Assembly: GCA_002401155.1 (NCBI GenBank)
Contig: NVSG01000002.1
Coordinates: 1,023-65,022, forward strand
DNA length: 64,000 nt
Source of the DNA: Hyphomicrobiales bacterium
GTDB lineage: Bacteria; Pseudomonadota; Alphaproteobacteria; Rhizobiales; Rhizobiaceae
Reading direction: 5' to 3'
A model generated the notes under the pieces. That model saw only the letters and a list, made by a program, of their open reading frames with translations. It did no database searches and was not told where the DNA came from. Of this stretch, positions 25,365 to 33,784 are shown piece after piece; within the stretch, counting starts at the first letter, position 1; each line of letters starts with the position of its first letter. The translations under genes and the position numbers were made by a program.

Positions 25365-25658
25365 TTAAAGCCCCACATTTTCGAGATAACGCAGGTCGGT
25401 TAAAGACCGGCAAGGTACTGCTTGGGATTCATGTCGATCGAAGTTGAGCGCAATAAACATCTGACAATGCAAACAAACGACCATGATGTATTGGTTATCC
25501 GGCCAGTCGCGACAATAGCCCTCATCATCCGTGGTCACTTTCAGATCCGGCGTGCTGTCGATTTCAAAGTCACCTGATTGAAACCCATGGCTTTCGCGGC
25601 AATGTGGGCAGCGAGCAACATCGCCATGGTTGAGGTCCACTCTTTCGATGTATCCCAT
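25365..25658 (-). CDS. Small zinc-ribbon-like protein of unknown function
   Basis: A 97-residue protein with two CxxC motifs (ARCPHCRESHGF near residue 17 and VVCLHCQMFIAL near residue 62), the pattern of a zinc ribbon. The stretch between them is acidic. It overlaps the GemA gene by 1 nt and belongs to the coupled early operon. It could bind nucleic acid or a protein partner. No family was identified. Confidence 0.65.
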   Translation of the reverse strand: MGYIERVDLNHGDVARCPHCRESHGFQSGDFEIDSTPDLKVTTDDEGYCRDWPDNQYIMVVCLHCQMFIALNFDRHESQAVPCRSLTDLRYLENVGL

Positions 25659-26047
25659 CAGCCCCGCCTCTCCATTGCCTTCAATGCTTCGATAACTTTG
25701 TTGGCTTCGCCTGCTGTCAGAAATTCAGGATCATCGCGGTTCGTCAGATCAAGAACGAACGCAATCAGAGACTCGCGGGATTTGCTTTTCCAGATGCCGC
25801 GCTTTTTCAGATCGCCCCATATCGCCCATATTTTGCGCACATAGGCTTTCTTGGATGCTGCCTTCCAGTTCCTGCGGCCCGGCTTCCAGTTGAGATTGAT
25901 GAATTCATCAATCACCGCCTGATGCTCTTTCGGGCTCATATCGCCGGCTGAACTTTTTCCGGTTACGCGAACCAGCACAGCGCGATAGGTGTCATCGTCC
26001 AGGCCAAGGTCTTTTTTGGCGATGTGGATTCGGGCGAGCGCGCTCAT
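25658..26047 (-). CDS. gemA: GemA / Mu gp16 regulatory protein (DUF1018)
   Basis: A 129-residue GemA-family protein. The DUF1018 signature is present: RIHIAKKDLGLDDDTYRAVL at the start, VTGKSSAGDMSPKEHQAVI, and AYVRKIWAIWGDLKKRGIW in the middle. In Mu GemA affects host gene expression and DNA supercoiling during lytic growth. It overlaps both neighbours within the early operon. The assignment rests on clear family residues and on position. Confidence 0.88.
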   Translation of the reverse strand: MSALARIHIAKKDLGLDDDTYRAVLVRVTGKSSAGDMSPKEHQAVIDEFINLNWKPGRRNWKAASKKAYVRKIWAIWGDLKKRGIWKSKSRESLIAFVLDLTNRDDPEFLTAGEANKVIEALKAMERRG

Positions 26048-26307
26048 TGCGGCACCCTCCGTTCAAACCCGGCATCGGCCGCGGCCAGCTTTGCTACCTC
26101 TTCCCGCTTCAAAACTTCGTCGTAAACTGCGAGAATCTCCACACCGATATCGGTGGTTTCCGGACTGGCCACATGCAACGCTAATTCTCTGGCGCAATTC
26201 ACGCGAAACTTGCCAAGGCTTTTGCCATCGGCGGCAAATTCCAAAACGTCCGGCTCGTGAAAAATCATCATTTCAGGACGTTCGTTGCGATTAACAAAAC
26301 CAGTCAA
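26044..26307 (-). CDS. Small early protein of unknown function
   Basis: An 87-residue acidic protein (MTGFVNRNERPEMMIFHEP at the start). A beta-rich first half is followed by helices (GVEILAVYDEVLKREEVAKL). It overlaps its upstream neighbour by 4 nt (ATGA) and gemA by 4 nt, which supports real translation. No family was recognised. Confidence 0.6.
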   Translation of the reverse strand: MTGFVNRNERPEMMIFHEPDVLEFAADGKSLGKFRVNCARELALHVASPETTDIGVEILAVYDEVLKREEVAKLAAADAGFERRVPQ

Positions 26308-26597
26308 TGGATTGTCCTCCCCGCTTCAACTGCCGCGACTGCGCAGGTGGACAGAGCGTCGGCAAGAACGCGCAGTTTTTCACCCTCAACCTTCAACAAT
26401 ACTCTGGAAAATTTGTCGGCGCTGTCTGGCGTCATCCAAAACGTGCCTACGCTTGTTTCTACACAAACCACAGAAACGCCAAGATGAAACCCGTTAGTAA
26501 TGACCGTTTGACTTATCTGGATGGCACCGACCAATTGCTCCCAAACGTCACCGATATTGTTCTCGGCAATTGCTTTTTGAAAATCGACAACACCCAT
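26304..26597 (-). CDS. Small early protein of unknown function
   Basis: A 97-residue protein starting MGVVDFQKAIAENN at 26597, where the start overlaps the upstream stop by 1 nt (TGATG); a start 12 nt upstream is less likely. It contains SVVCVETSVGTFWMTPDSADKFSR and a long C-terminal helix. Its middle resembles the neighbouring 26597-26896 protein in general layout (a target strand followed by an AREFADAF- or SADKFSRVL-type helix), so the two may be paralogues. No family known. Confidence 0.58.
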   Translation of the reverse strand: MGVVDFQKAIAENNIGDVWEQLVGAIQISQTVITNGFHLGVSVVCVETSVGTFWMTPDSADKFSRVLLKVEGEKLRVLADALSTCAVAAVEAGRTIH

Positions 26598-26896
26598 CAC
26601 GCCACCCACTTTCTGCGATCATCGAGCAGATCAGCGTAAAGGTACAGCCGGTCGGTGAGTGGCCGCGCTTCCATGCCATCAAGTTCAAAAAACGCATCGG
26701 CAAATTCTCTCGCCCGCTCTGCCGTGAACAAGAAAGTTTTAATGGTTGTTGCCAGCTCGATAAAATGCCTGCTGTTCAAATGCATCAGGGTAATTTCATT
26801 AGCGCCCATGTGGATCGCTTCATAAAATTCTTTCCATACAGATAGCTTTTCGGGCGTACGGGTCGCCCTGAGATATGCTTCGCCGCCGAGTCCCAT
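26597..26896 (-). CDS. Small early protein of unknown function
   Basis: A 99-residue protein. The start MGLGGEAYLRA at 26896 overlaps the DUF3164 stop by 1 nt (TGATG), which decides against the longer frame. It shows MHLNSRHFIELATTIKTFLF and a following helix AREFADAFFELDGM. The strand-helix layout is shared with the next gene. It is translationally coupled in the early operon. Function unknown. Confidence 0.6.
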   Translation of the reverse strand: MGLGGEAYLRATRTPEKLSVWKEFYEAIHMGANEITLMHLNSRHFIELATTIKTFLFTAERAREFADAFFELDGMEARPLTDRLYLYADLLDDRRKWVA

Positions 26897-27573
26897 CACG
26901 CGCCTGCCTTTGCAAGGTCGATTGAGATTACATTCCATTTACCCTTTGGATCGTCCCGCATGTGGAATCTCACATAGGACTTGGTGCCGATAATGAAGAT
27001 GGCGTCGCGGATGGCATCCATGGCCCGCACCCAACGCTCGTCGGTAATCTTCAACTGCAGCAACTTGAATATTTCGGTTCGATTGAACTGGCCGTCTCGA
27101 TCCTGATTGAAGGCGATGCTGATGATCGCTAGCGCTTCGTCCCGCATTTCACCGGTCCAATCATCCATGCACTCCATGACGATTTTCTTAGCGACAACCA
27201 GCTCCGGCCCGAACCGTAGCAAATTGGCAACGTTCACGCTTACCTTCATGCAACCATCGAAGCTGGTCAGGGTCATATTGCCTTTTGGCCCACCAAGTTT
27301 GGCGTCATATTTTTCTTCAAGCAAAACCTGATAGGCGCCGATATCGTCCATGCAATGTTTCAGGAATCGCCTTAGCTGCGCGTTGAGATCAATGGCATAG
27401 GCCAGCATGTTGCGCACCGTATCGTCTTCCATGATTTTGGCATCCGGAACCATGGCCAATGGAATAAGATCGCCGCGGGCATTCTCCATATATTTCTTGT
27501 TATCAAAAAATAGGATCGGCGATACACGGGTAATTGTGCGGCCTTCGATTTCGCATAGGTTCTGAATGGTCAT
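26896..27573 (-). CDS. DUF3164 family early phage protein
   Basis: A 225-residue protein of the DUF3164 family, common in Mu-like early regions. It begins MTIQNLCEIEGRTITRVSPI at 27573, with a 4-nt overlap with the upstream HTH gene. Typical are LGGPKGNMTLTSFDGCMKVSV and the C-terminal SYVRFHMRDDPKGKWNVISIDL. The C-terminal wHTH-like part suggests DNA or RNA binding. Biological role is not established. Confidence 0.8.
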   Translation of the reverse strand: MTIQNLCEIEGRTITRVSPILFFDNKKYMENARGDLIPLAMVPDAKIMEDDTVRNMLAYAIDLNAQLRRFLKHCMDDIGAYQVLLEEKYDAKLGGPKGNMTLTSFDGCMKVSVNVANLLRFGPELVVAKKIVMECMDDWTGEMRDEALAIISIAFNQDRDGQFNRTEIFKLLQLKITDERWVRAMDAIRDAIFIIGTKSYVRFHMRDDPKGKWNVISIDLAKAGA

Positions 27574-28001
27574 TGGTCTTTTCCTTTTTGGTTCAATTGG
27601 AAGTTCTGGCGGGAGTTCGGGCAGTCGCCCCTGCAGGCGCGAAACATTTTCACCCGCAGCGGATTGGTTGCGCGCAGGTGTTGCGCCCTTTTTTGCCAAA
27701 CGAGGCAATCATTGCCGGCGATGCTCTGGCCAAGGCCGGGGCACTCGACAGTCTCGGCTCGCAGCGCACCGCGAACCGCTTTTTCAATGGCGTTTAAATC
27801 GCCTTTAAATTTGTTGTGAAGCAGGGTTGAAACATAGGCAGGCGAATAACCGATCCGCTTTGCCGCTGCGGCCTGTGATGTACGGTCGCATTCCTCGGCA
27901 AGCCACAACATCCAGTCGGTGACCTGATCGCCCCATGACTGTTTCAGCATGGCAACCGAATCCGCTGCGCTTTTCACGCCTGGTGCAGGTCCGCGCCTCA
28001 T
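27570..28001 (-). CDS. Helix-turn-helix protein with Cys-rich C-terminus
   Basis: A 143-residue protein starting MRRGPAPGVKSAADS at 28001 (ATGA overlap with the upstream gene). An HTH of the lambda-Cro type is seen at residues about 40-75 (AAAAKRIGYSPAYVSTLLHN). The C-terminal part has four spaced cysteines (VECPG, NDCLVW, FRACRGDCP) that may bind metal. It is probably an early regulator. The family resembles small HTH proteins of alphaproteobacterial Mu-like phages. Confidence 0.68.
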   Translation of the reverse strand: MRRGPAPGVKSAADSVAMLKQSWGDQVTDWMLWLAEECDRTSQAAAAKRIGYSPAYVSTLLHNKFKGDLNAIEKAVRGALRAETVECPGLGQSIAGNDCLVWQKRAQHLRATNPLRVKMFRACRGDCPNSRQNFQLNQKGKDQ

Positions 28002-28597
28002 GTGACAGCCACCCAAGGTTCGCCGCAAAGGGTCCAAATTTCACCATTGTTCAAATCGGAGATACAACGACGATGACCATCAAAGGCCGGAGCTTTCGGA
28101 CCATTATCACGCACCAAAAACCAAACCACATAACCATTAGAAGTGGGTGAACTGCCCTGCCTCCGTCTACCCAATTTGGTGATGAATCCGGCGTTAAACC
28201 ACATGCGCAAAATTCGGGCTGCGGTTGCCTCAGGCTTACCGTCTTTTTTGGTCCGGGCCAGCGATACCAGTTCTATTGTCGTGGCTTTCCTTTGCGCTCG
28301 CAGCGCTTTCCATAGGCGTGTGGTCATGGTGCCACTGACGCGCCTTCGCTGGCCCGTATGAGCTTTCTTCGGACCTGATTTTATGGTCTTGCCCGATGCC
28401 ACATATTGACGACCATTGTCGGTCGCAAAATAGCACCCGATGTTTTTGCTGCCGGTCAGCTTGTCGTATCGTAACCGGCCAATTGTTTTGATGATTTCCT
28501 TGCGTGAATGATCCGGCAATGCCTGATCAAGTTCATCAATCGTCACGCTTCGCTCACCCGCCGCCAGCAGGGCAAGAACCTCGTCTGATATGGCCAT
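27998..28597 (-). CDS. Winged-helix-like early protein of unknown function
   Basis: A 199-residue basic protein. Two regions look like winged helices: SVTIDELDQALPDHSRKEIIK at residues about 17-37, and RKATTIELVSLARTKKDGKP with ARILRMWFNAGFITKLG at 103-145. It starts on the MuB stop (TAATG). No specific family was recognised. It may help transposition or replication, given its place right after MuB; this is speculative. Confidence 0.62.
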   Translation of the reverse strand: MAISDEVLALLAAGERSVTIDELDQALPDHSRKEIIKTIGRLRYDKLTGSKNIGCYFATDNGRQYVASGKTIKSGPKKAHTGQRRRVSGTMTTRLWKALRAQRKATTIELVSLARTKKDGKPEATAARILRMWFNAGFITKLGRRRQGSSPTSNGYVVWFLVRDNGPKAPAFDGHRRCISDLNNGEIWTLCGEPWVAVT

Positions 28598-29319
28598 TAC
28601 GCAGCCCTCACGCCTGTGCGTGATTTACCATCATTGGTGAGAATTCTGCCCTGTAGAGAATCGGCTGTAATAAGCTCGCCGGAGCGTTTGCCAATGCGTT
28701 CGAGTTCAGCAATATAATTGATCACTTCGCGCAACCGGCCGCCAGTATGTGCAAGAACCAGCGGAGCGATATCGTCAGCTAGGTGGACCTCGCAAAGTTC
28801 GTCACAACAACGCTGAACATCTTCAACACTGCAAGCCTGAAACTTGGTCACGGAATTGATCCGGGAATAAATTTGCGGGTAACGTTTCAGGCGTTTTTCA
28901 ACACCCGACATCCCGCCAATAATAATCGGCACTTCCGTCTCGTCCGAGATGTCGCGGAAGGTCTCGATGATGCGGCGATCACCCAAGGCATGGTCGATCT
29001 CATCCACAATAATGGCGCGCTGATTTTGCGCCATCGCGATCACGATCTGCTCGTAAAGCTTTTCACGAGAGCGCGCAGCTAGCAAGCCAAGCTCATTCGC
29101 CACATCGCGCAGGGCCCATGTCGGTGTCCAACCTGCCTTTGCTCGAATCAACAGGCAATCATTCTGCAAATAATACCAAGCCAATGTGCGGGTTTTACCG
29201 AATCCCGGCTCACCAATAACAAGATGCCAGGATGATTCAGGCGCGCCGCGGTGTTCGACCTTTTCACAACCAGCGAGAAACCGGTCTACGTTTTCAACTT
29301 CAACGAATTGAGCTCTCAT
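28597..29319 (-). CDS. MuB-like transposition ATPase
   Basis: A 240-residue AAA ATPase, the target-capture partner of MuA. Walker A is GEPGFGKTRTLA (residues 36-47), Walker B is RAIIVDEIDHAL (near 104), and a sensor-like PIIIGGMSG follows. Unlike Mu MuB it lacks a long N-terminal DNA-binding HTH extension; the protein begins almost directly with the ATPase domain. This shorter form is common in Mu-like phages of other bacteria. It has an AAGGAG ribosome site. Confidence 0.9.
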   Translation of the reverse strand: MRAQFVEVENVDRFLAGCEKVEHRGAPESSWHLVIGEPGFGKTRTLAWYYLQNDCLLIRAKAGWTPTWALRDVANELGLLAARSREKLYEQIVIAMAQNQRAIIVDEIDHALGDRRIIETFRDISDETEVPIIIGGMSGVEKRLKRYPQIYSRINSVTKFQACSVEDVQRCCDELCEVHLADDIAPLVLAHTGGRLREVINYIAELERIGKRSGELITADSLQGRILTNDGKSRTGVRAA

Positions 29320-29603
29320 TGGGAGTCTCCTTCGTTATCAGCGTTCATGGAAAGTCGATCTATCATTGCGCATGCAGTTTCGATTAAACTTTTGGCAGTC
29401 CGCTCGTTGGCCTGCTTTTTGAAAACATCGTCAACAACATCTGGCTCTATTCTGGTTATTTCCAAGTCAACGAAGCACTCTCTAACACCAACAATCCGAT
29501 GCAAAGTTGCCTTGTCACCGCACGGCTCGATATAGAAAAGCACTTGCTGCCCATCTACCCGGACGATCTTCGCGAAATCCGGTTCTGTTTGTTCCTTACC
29601 CAT
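29316..29603 (-). CDS. Small protein between MuA and MuB, unknown
   Basis: A 95-residue acidic protein starting MGKEQTEPDFAKIVRVDGQQ at 29603. Its first half is beta-rich (VLFYIEPCGDKATLHRIVGV); the second half is helical. It overlaps the MuB start by 4 nt, so it is coupled to MuB. No family was recognised. It might be a cofactor of transposition, but only position suggests it. Confidence 0.62.
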   Translation of the reverse strand: MGKEQTEPDFAKIVRVDGQQVLFYIEPCGDKATLHRIVGVRECFVDLEITRIEPDVVDDVFKKQANERTAKSLIETACAMIDRLSMNADNEGDSQ

Positions 29604-29625
29604 AATAAACTCCCTATATTTTGGC

Positions 29626-31785
29626 CTATTGGCCTGCCGCAATTTTCAGCCGCCTTTGAAAGGACTGACTGCCTTTTAATTCCCGTAGAAATTCCCTCTG
29701 CACATCGTTCAACTGGCACGGATGCTCGTGCGCCCAGTTCCAGAATTTCAAATCATCGTCGATTGCTGGCGCGCTACCCGAACCCTCGTTTCGAATTGCA
29801 ACCACGTTGCCCTGCTGCCCGATCCGCGCCCGCGCTTCGTTGGCTGCCTGCTTTTCCTCGTCGGTCAATTTTGTCGTGGTGTTCGCGTCCTGTGTGGCAT
29901 CGATGGCCGCTGCCAGATCGATTGGCTTGTAATCTTCCGCCCGCTTGGGAAAGGCCGCCAAATTGCCGTTCTTTTTCGCCGCGGTCGCCAACACACCATC
30001 GATAAGATCGCGTGGTTTGATCTTGGCAATTTCACGGCGCAGCGGCTTGACCTCTTCGGCAATGCGCCGGGCCTGCTCGCGTCGAACTGCAATAATTGCT
30101 TCCTTGGGATCGACGCCCAACCGGTCCGGGCAAATCGCCTCGGCAATGAACGCCCCATCGTCTTTTTCAAAGCAGTAAATCCGGCCCATATCTTCGGGAT
30201 CGTGGCGGATGAAAACCTCTTGACCGGGATCCAGTGCCGCAGAAATGAAATGCCCGTTGTCCAGGCGTATGCCAAATTTGGTCACGGTCCGGTGGCCGTT
30301 TTTCCCGGCGATCGGCATTAGCAATAAATCAAGCGCGCGATCGTTCTCGATACGTTTGATTGTTCCGTTAAAACTGGCGGCCTTGTTGAAGGGTGTCTCG
30401 TCGCAAATGCCTTTGTGTGTGCTGTGCTGGTATTTATCCCGCACCCATCGGTCAATGTAATTCTGAAGCTCATCCGCTGTCAGATCGACAGTGAAGGTGC
30501 TGGCATCGTCTTTGCCCAATCTGGCAGAGAACGCCTTGCGCTCCTCAATCACTTTACGATCGGCAACATTGTGTCCAATGAAACCCGGTAGCAACGGCAT
30601 TAATCCATGCTGCATGGTCTTGATGTGTCGCTCTACAGTTCCTTTTTCCCAAGGCGAAAAAGCGTGTGTGATATCGAGCTCAATACCGAGAGAATTAAAT
30701 GCGCGCTTGGCTTCGTAAGAAGTAAAATCCGACCCATTATCGATACGAACGACTTCCGGCACACCCCATTCTTTAATAGCGCGTCGTATCAATGACAGCA
30801 TCGTTTGGGTTCGTGGCGTATCGGTTGAATTGATCAACATACGGCGGCAGAAAATATCAACCACTGCATAGGTGTTGCGGCGACCGTCTTTTGTAAGTGT
30901 GTCGGCAGGGGACGCGTCGATTTCCCATAACTGATTCAATCGAACCACATGCGAATTCATATTCTCGCCGGAGAACTTGATCGCAGAATTGAACTTGTCC
31001 GGATTGGTAATTTTGATCAGGGCGGTATTATGCTCGGCTTTCCAGTCCGCAATAAATCGCTGGAACGTGCGGATCGGTGGCAAGGTCACCAGTTCACCAT
31101 CGCCAAGCACCAAATCACTGCCATATTCCGCCTCGACGATATCGGAAATATGATCTGCAGTAAGATGGGGCTGTTTGACAATCAGCGCCCCGATAAAATT
31201 AGCGACCTCGCCACCACCGGCCCGCGCTAGAATGCTCTTTTTGGCGTGGCCATATTTGCCGCCAAGGTCATGCAATTGACCCTTGTTTCGCAATGCCCGC
31301 CAGCGTTGCAGCGATGCCGCAGAGACGGATTTCAACTCGGCACGAACCCAAGATGGTATTTTAACGGCATTGGCATTGTAGGAGCGCGAGAATTCAAATT
31401 CTGCACTGCGTTGTGAAAGACCACATTTCACATAAAATATTTTGAAGATCGCGAGCAACTCCAACCGCGCGTCGCGGCGAATGGTTTGATGCTGGCTGAA
31501 GTCGTCCGGCACGGTCGCCGGTGTCATTACTTCGACGCCATCCGGTATCGCTGCCTTGTGGCGCTTGATCGCCAGATCATGCCGGGATGCTGCAGGCAAA
31601 TTCTCGATGGCATATTCAAAACCACCGCCTTTGCCGTTACGTTTTCTAGCCAGTTTTTCGCCGCGCTCAGACCAATTTTCACGGTCAATCAATTGCAGCA
31701 CGCCACGCTTTGATTGTGGCATTCCGCGCAGTTTCAAAATGCTGATCTCGGATGCTGTCAGCCAGTCTTTTTGAAGGATGGTCAA
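29626..31785 (-). CDS. MuA-type DDE transposase
   Basis: A 719-residue transposase carrying out integration and replicative transposition of the phage. An N-terminal Mu DNA-binding part includes RGVLQLIDRENWSERGEKLA. The catalytic rve domain shows the DDE triad in LWEIDASPAD, VRIDNGSDFTSYE and GTVERHIKTMQHG. A Mu-type C-terminal beta-barrel follows. A TTG start at 31785 is chosen: AGGAGG lies 7 nt upstream and TTGA overlaps the ParB stop by 4 nt. Confidence 0.95.
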   Translation of the reverse strand: MTILQKDWLTASEISILKLRGMPQSKRGVLQLIDRENWSERGEKLARKRNGKGGGFEYAIENLPAASRHDLAIKRHKAAIPDGVEVMTPATVPDDFSQHQTIRRDARLELLAIFKIFYVKCGLSQRSAEFEFSRSYNANAVKIPSWVRAELKSVSAASLQRWRALRNKGQLHDLGGKYGHAKKSILARAGGGEVANFIGALIVKQPHLTADHISDIVEAEYGSDLVLGDGELVTLPPIRTFQRFIADWKAEHNTALIKITNPDKFNSAIKFSGENMNSHVVRLNQLWEIDASPADTLTKDGRRNTYAVVDIFCRRMLINSTDTPRTQTMLSLIRRAIKEWGVPEVVRIDNGSDFTSYEAKRAFNSLGIELDITHAFSPWEKGTVERHIKTMQHGLMPLLPGFIGHNVADRKVIEERKAFSARLGKDDASTFTVDLTADELQNYIDRWVRDKYQHSTHKGICDETPFNKAASFNGTIKRIENDRALDLLLMPIAGKNGHRTVTKFGIRLDNGHFISAALDPGQEVFIRHDPEDMGRIYCFEKDDGAFIAEAICPDRLGVDPKEAIIAVRREQARRIAEEVKPLRREIAKIKPRDLIDGVLATAAKKNGNLAAFPKRAEDYKPIDLAAAIDATQDANTTTKLTDEEKQAANEARARIGQQGNVVAIRNEGSGSAPAIDDDLKFWNWAHEHPCQLNDVQREFLRELKGSQSFQRRLKIAAGQ

Positions 31786-32618
31786 ATAAGGCCCTCCTTC
31801 TTTAACCAAGCAACAATTTCATCCCTATAATTATCAAACACGCTAAGGCGGTCTTTTGGCATCATGCGGTTCATGTTGCCGACCGTTGAACGATACATTT
31901 TATCTGCAGGACTTTGCTTGCTAATGCCCTGCAATTTTTCAATTGCTTCGCCAATCGTCTGGCATTCCGGCTCGTCTCCAAGCACCAGATCAAGAATACG
32001 TTTTTGATCCTGCTGTATACTATCACCGAGCTTGCGAAGGTCACTGGTTTTCTGCGCAATTTCCGTGCCTTCAACTCTGGCGATCGTATCTTCGCTCAAT
32101 GCGTTGAATATGGAAATATCGAGTTCGACTGTGCGGATACCAAGGCCGATTTTCTCGGCGGTTTCAGAACTAAACGAAAAGATTTCGTTTTGATTTTTCG
32201 CGTTGGCGAACTTCTTACTTTTCCGGTCTCCGCCTGCCTTGGTTTGCGGATAAACTTCCTCATACAATTTCTTGCGCATGGCCAAATTGCGCATGCGATC
32301 AAGCCCTTTAAGTGGGTTGCGTATAAGATTTTCGTCGATCTCCAATAGCTGCGCTTCAGCAACCGGATTATCTGTCTCACCCATTTTAATGCGCGAGGGA
32401 ATAACGGTCAGTTTCAACTTCTCGAATGCGGCGATCCGGTGGCCACCGGCACCCAGATAAAATTCGTCTTTATATTCGAGTAAAACAGCCGGTTGTTGCA
32501 GCCCATCCTGTTTGATGCTGATCGAAAGCGCATCCACCCACGCAAGATTAAGCTGACGCAATCGCGTTGCACGCTTGATCTTGCTGATCTCGATATCTGC
32601 AGAACGAAATTTGATCAC
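31782..32618 (-). CDS. ParB/Srx-fold DNA-binding protein
   Basis: A 278-residue ParB N-domain protein upstream of the transposase. The fold signature is LNLAWVDALSISIKQDGLQQP, LGAGGHRIAAFEKL (ParB box II, R within G-H-R) and LLEIDENLIRN. A helical C-terminal part follows, with MYRSTVGNMNRMMPKDRLSVF at the end. GTG at 32618 is chosen because it overlaps the upstream stop (GTGA). Such proteins accompany MuA in several Mu-like phages; a role in transposition control or partition is not known. Confidence 0.82.
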   Translation of the reverse strand: MIKFRSADIEISKIKRATRLRQLNLAWVDALSISIKQDGLQQPAVLLEYKDEFYLGAGGHRIAAFEKLKLTVIPSRIKMGETDNPVAEAQLLEIDENLIRNPLKGLDRMRNLAMRKKLYEEVYPQTKAGGDRKSKKFANAKNQNEIFSFSSETAEKIGLGIRTVELDISIFNALSEDTIARVEGTEIAQKTSDLRKLGDSIQQDQKRILDLVLGDEPECQTIGEAIEKLQGISKQSPADKMYRSTVGNMNRMMPKDRLSVFDNYRDEIVAWLKKEGLI

Positions 32619-32875
32619 GCGCACACCTCGCCATACAGCTTGCGGTGATCGCATTCGGAAAGTGCTTGCAATCGATGGCAGGCGCTTCGCAGAATCTCCA
32701 AACGAGCTATTTTTGCATTGAATTCTGGAGTGTTATCGACGCCTGATTGCCCGACAATCTTCAACTGCGCGCGAGCTTCAAGCCACCGCGTGCGCAGCTC
32801 TGAAATCATGGCCTCATCCTCGACGGAAATAATCCGGCCAACTTCAATAACAGATTGCACGATCGGGTCTCTCAT
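32615..32875 (-). CDS. Small helical early protein, unknown
   Basis: An 86-residue, largely helical acidic protein (MRDPIVQSVIEVGRIISVED at the start). It overlaps both neighbours by 4 nt, which supports expression in the early operon. No domain was recognised. It contains two Cys near the C-terminus (SACHRLQALSECDHRK), without a clear metal-binding pattern. Confidence 0.6.
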   Translation of the reverse strand: MRDPIVQSVIEVGRIISVEDEAMISELRTRWLEARAQLKIVGQSGVDNTPEFNAKIARLEILRSACHRLQALSECDHRKLYGEVCA

Positions 32876-33351
32876 GCAGCCCCCACTTTCGAGCAGGCAG
32901 CAACAGCTACCCGCTTCGGTGTTTTTCCAACCATAAGAAATGGTGAACCAAGTTCACTGCGCATCAATCGCGCTTCGTGTTGCAGCGATTTTGGGAGCTC
33001 TTGATAGTCCTGATTAGACATACCAATCACCCCAAAATCAGGCGATGGATCTAGTTTACTCAGGCGAAAGCCAACGTTATGTACGTTTGGCACCTGCCAA
33101 CCGAACGGCTTTATTATTGCCTCGATTGCACGAATATTACCATAGATTCCACCACGCACCGCCAACGGGCCGCCGCAGATCAGATCGCCCCAAACAGCCA
33201 AGTACAATTCATCAAAGCTTGCTGGTTGTCCGTCTTTTTCTATCAGAAGAGAAAGAACCCTCTGGCGCCGCGCATTCATACCAGGAAGGCTGGCCAATAA
33301 CCCTGGCAACAACACCTCTTTCAACGGTCGATCGCAGAGCGGGCAATGCAT
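32872..33351 (-). CDS. Orphan winged-helix protein with N-terminal CxxC
   Basis: A 159-residue protein. It starts MHCPLCDRPLKEVLLPG at 33351, where TAATG joins it to the small membrane gene. The CxxC at the N-terminus may bind zinc. Residues about 27-103 form a winged-helix domain of the OmpR/Trans_reg_C type without a receiver: RRQRVLSLLIEKDGQPASFDE, then YGNIRAIEAIIKPFGW and VHNVGFRLSK. It is the second such orphan domain in the early operon and probably binds DNA. Confidence 0.65.
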   Translation of the reverse strand: MHCPLCDRPLKEVLLPGLLASLPGMNARRQRVLSLLIEKDGQPASFDELYLAVWGDLICGGPLAVRGGIYGNIRAIEAIIKPFGWQVPNVHNVGFRLSKLDPSPDFGVIGMSNQDYQELPKSLQHEARLMRSELGSPFLMVGKTPKRVAVAACSKVGAA

Positions 33352-33506
33352 TAAACCATTCTCCCAATCGTGAATGAAATCTCTGCACAGGCAGCGAAAT
33401 ACCAAACAACAAAACTGATAGAAATAACCGCAATAGCAGCGACTATGTCGCGAAACATCGGAACGGGGATATTGAGGTCGTATAGGTATTCCTCGAGCGC
33501 TCTCAT
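33351..33506 (-). CDS. Small single-span membrane protein (51 aa)
   Basis: A short frame with start ATG at 33506 overlapping the upstream stop by 4 nt (ATGA) and a stop TAA overlapping the next ATG (TAATG). Residues about 20-42 form a transmembrane helix (IVAAIAVISISFVVWYFAA). Coupled starts on both sides make it credible. Its role is unknown; early phage membrane peptides often affect host functions. Confidence 0.65.
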   Translation of the reverse strand: MRALEEYLYDLNIPVPMFRDIVAAIAVISISFVVWYFAACAEISFTIGRMV

Positions 33507-33784
33507 TGCACAGCCCCTACGCGCAACAGGCCCATAAACTTCTCTTGCAGCCCGACAATATCCTTGCGCGAAAGCGGCACTGATATGTGGTGGTTTTGAT
33601 AATTGATCAGCAGGGATGGATTGTGGCTGCCCCCCTCGAGCATCACGATTTTTCCACCAATTTTGGTGCTATCAAAAATTGCCTTCTTCTCTTTTACGCC
33701 AGCGCCATCGCCATCTAGTGCGACGCCGATGTGTCCCTTTTGCAAACGGTCCAGTTCTTCATTCGCCTTCGTTATCGTCTTCAT
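33503..33784 (-). CDS. Small early protein of unknown function
   Basis: A 93-residue protein starting MKTITKANEELDRLQKGH at 33784 (ATGA overlap with the Ner-position gene). It contains VALDGDGAGVKEKKAIFDST and a C-terminal helix DIVGLQEKFMGLLRV. Weakly mixed alpha/beta. No family was recognised. It is the second gene of the early operon. Confidence 0.6.
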   Translation of the reverse strand: MKTITKANEELDRLQKGHIGVALDGDGAGVKEKKAIFDSTKIGGKIVMLEGGSHNPSLLINYQNHHISVPLSRKDIVGLQEKFMGLLRVGAVQ

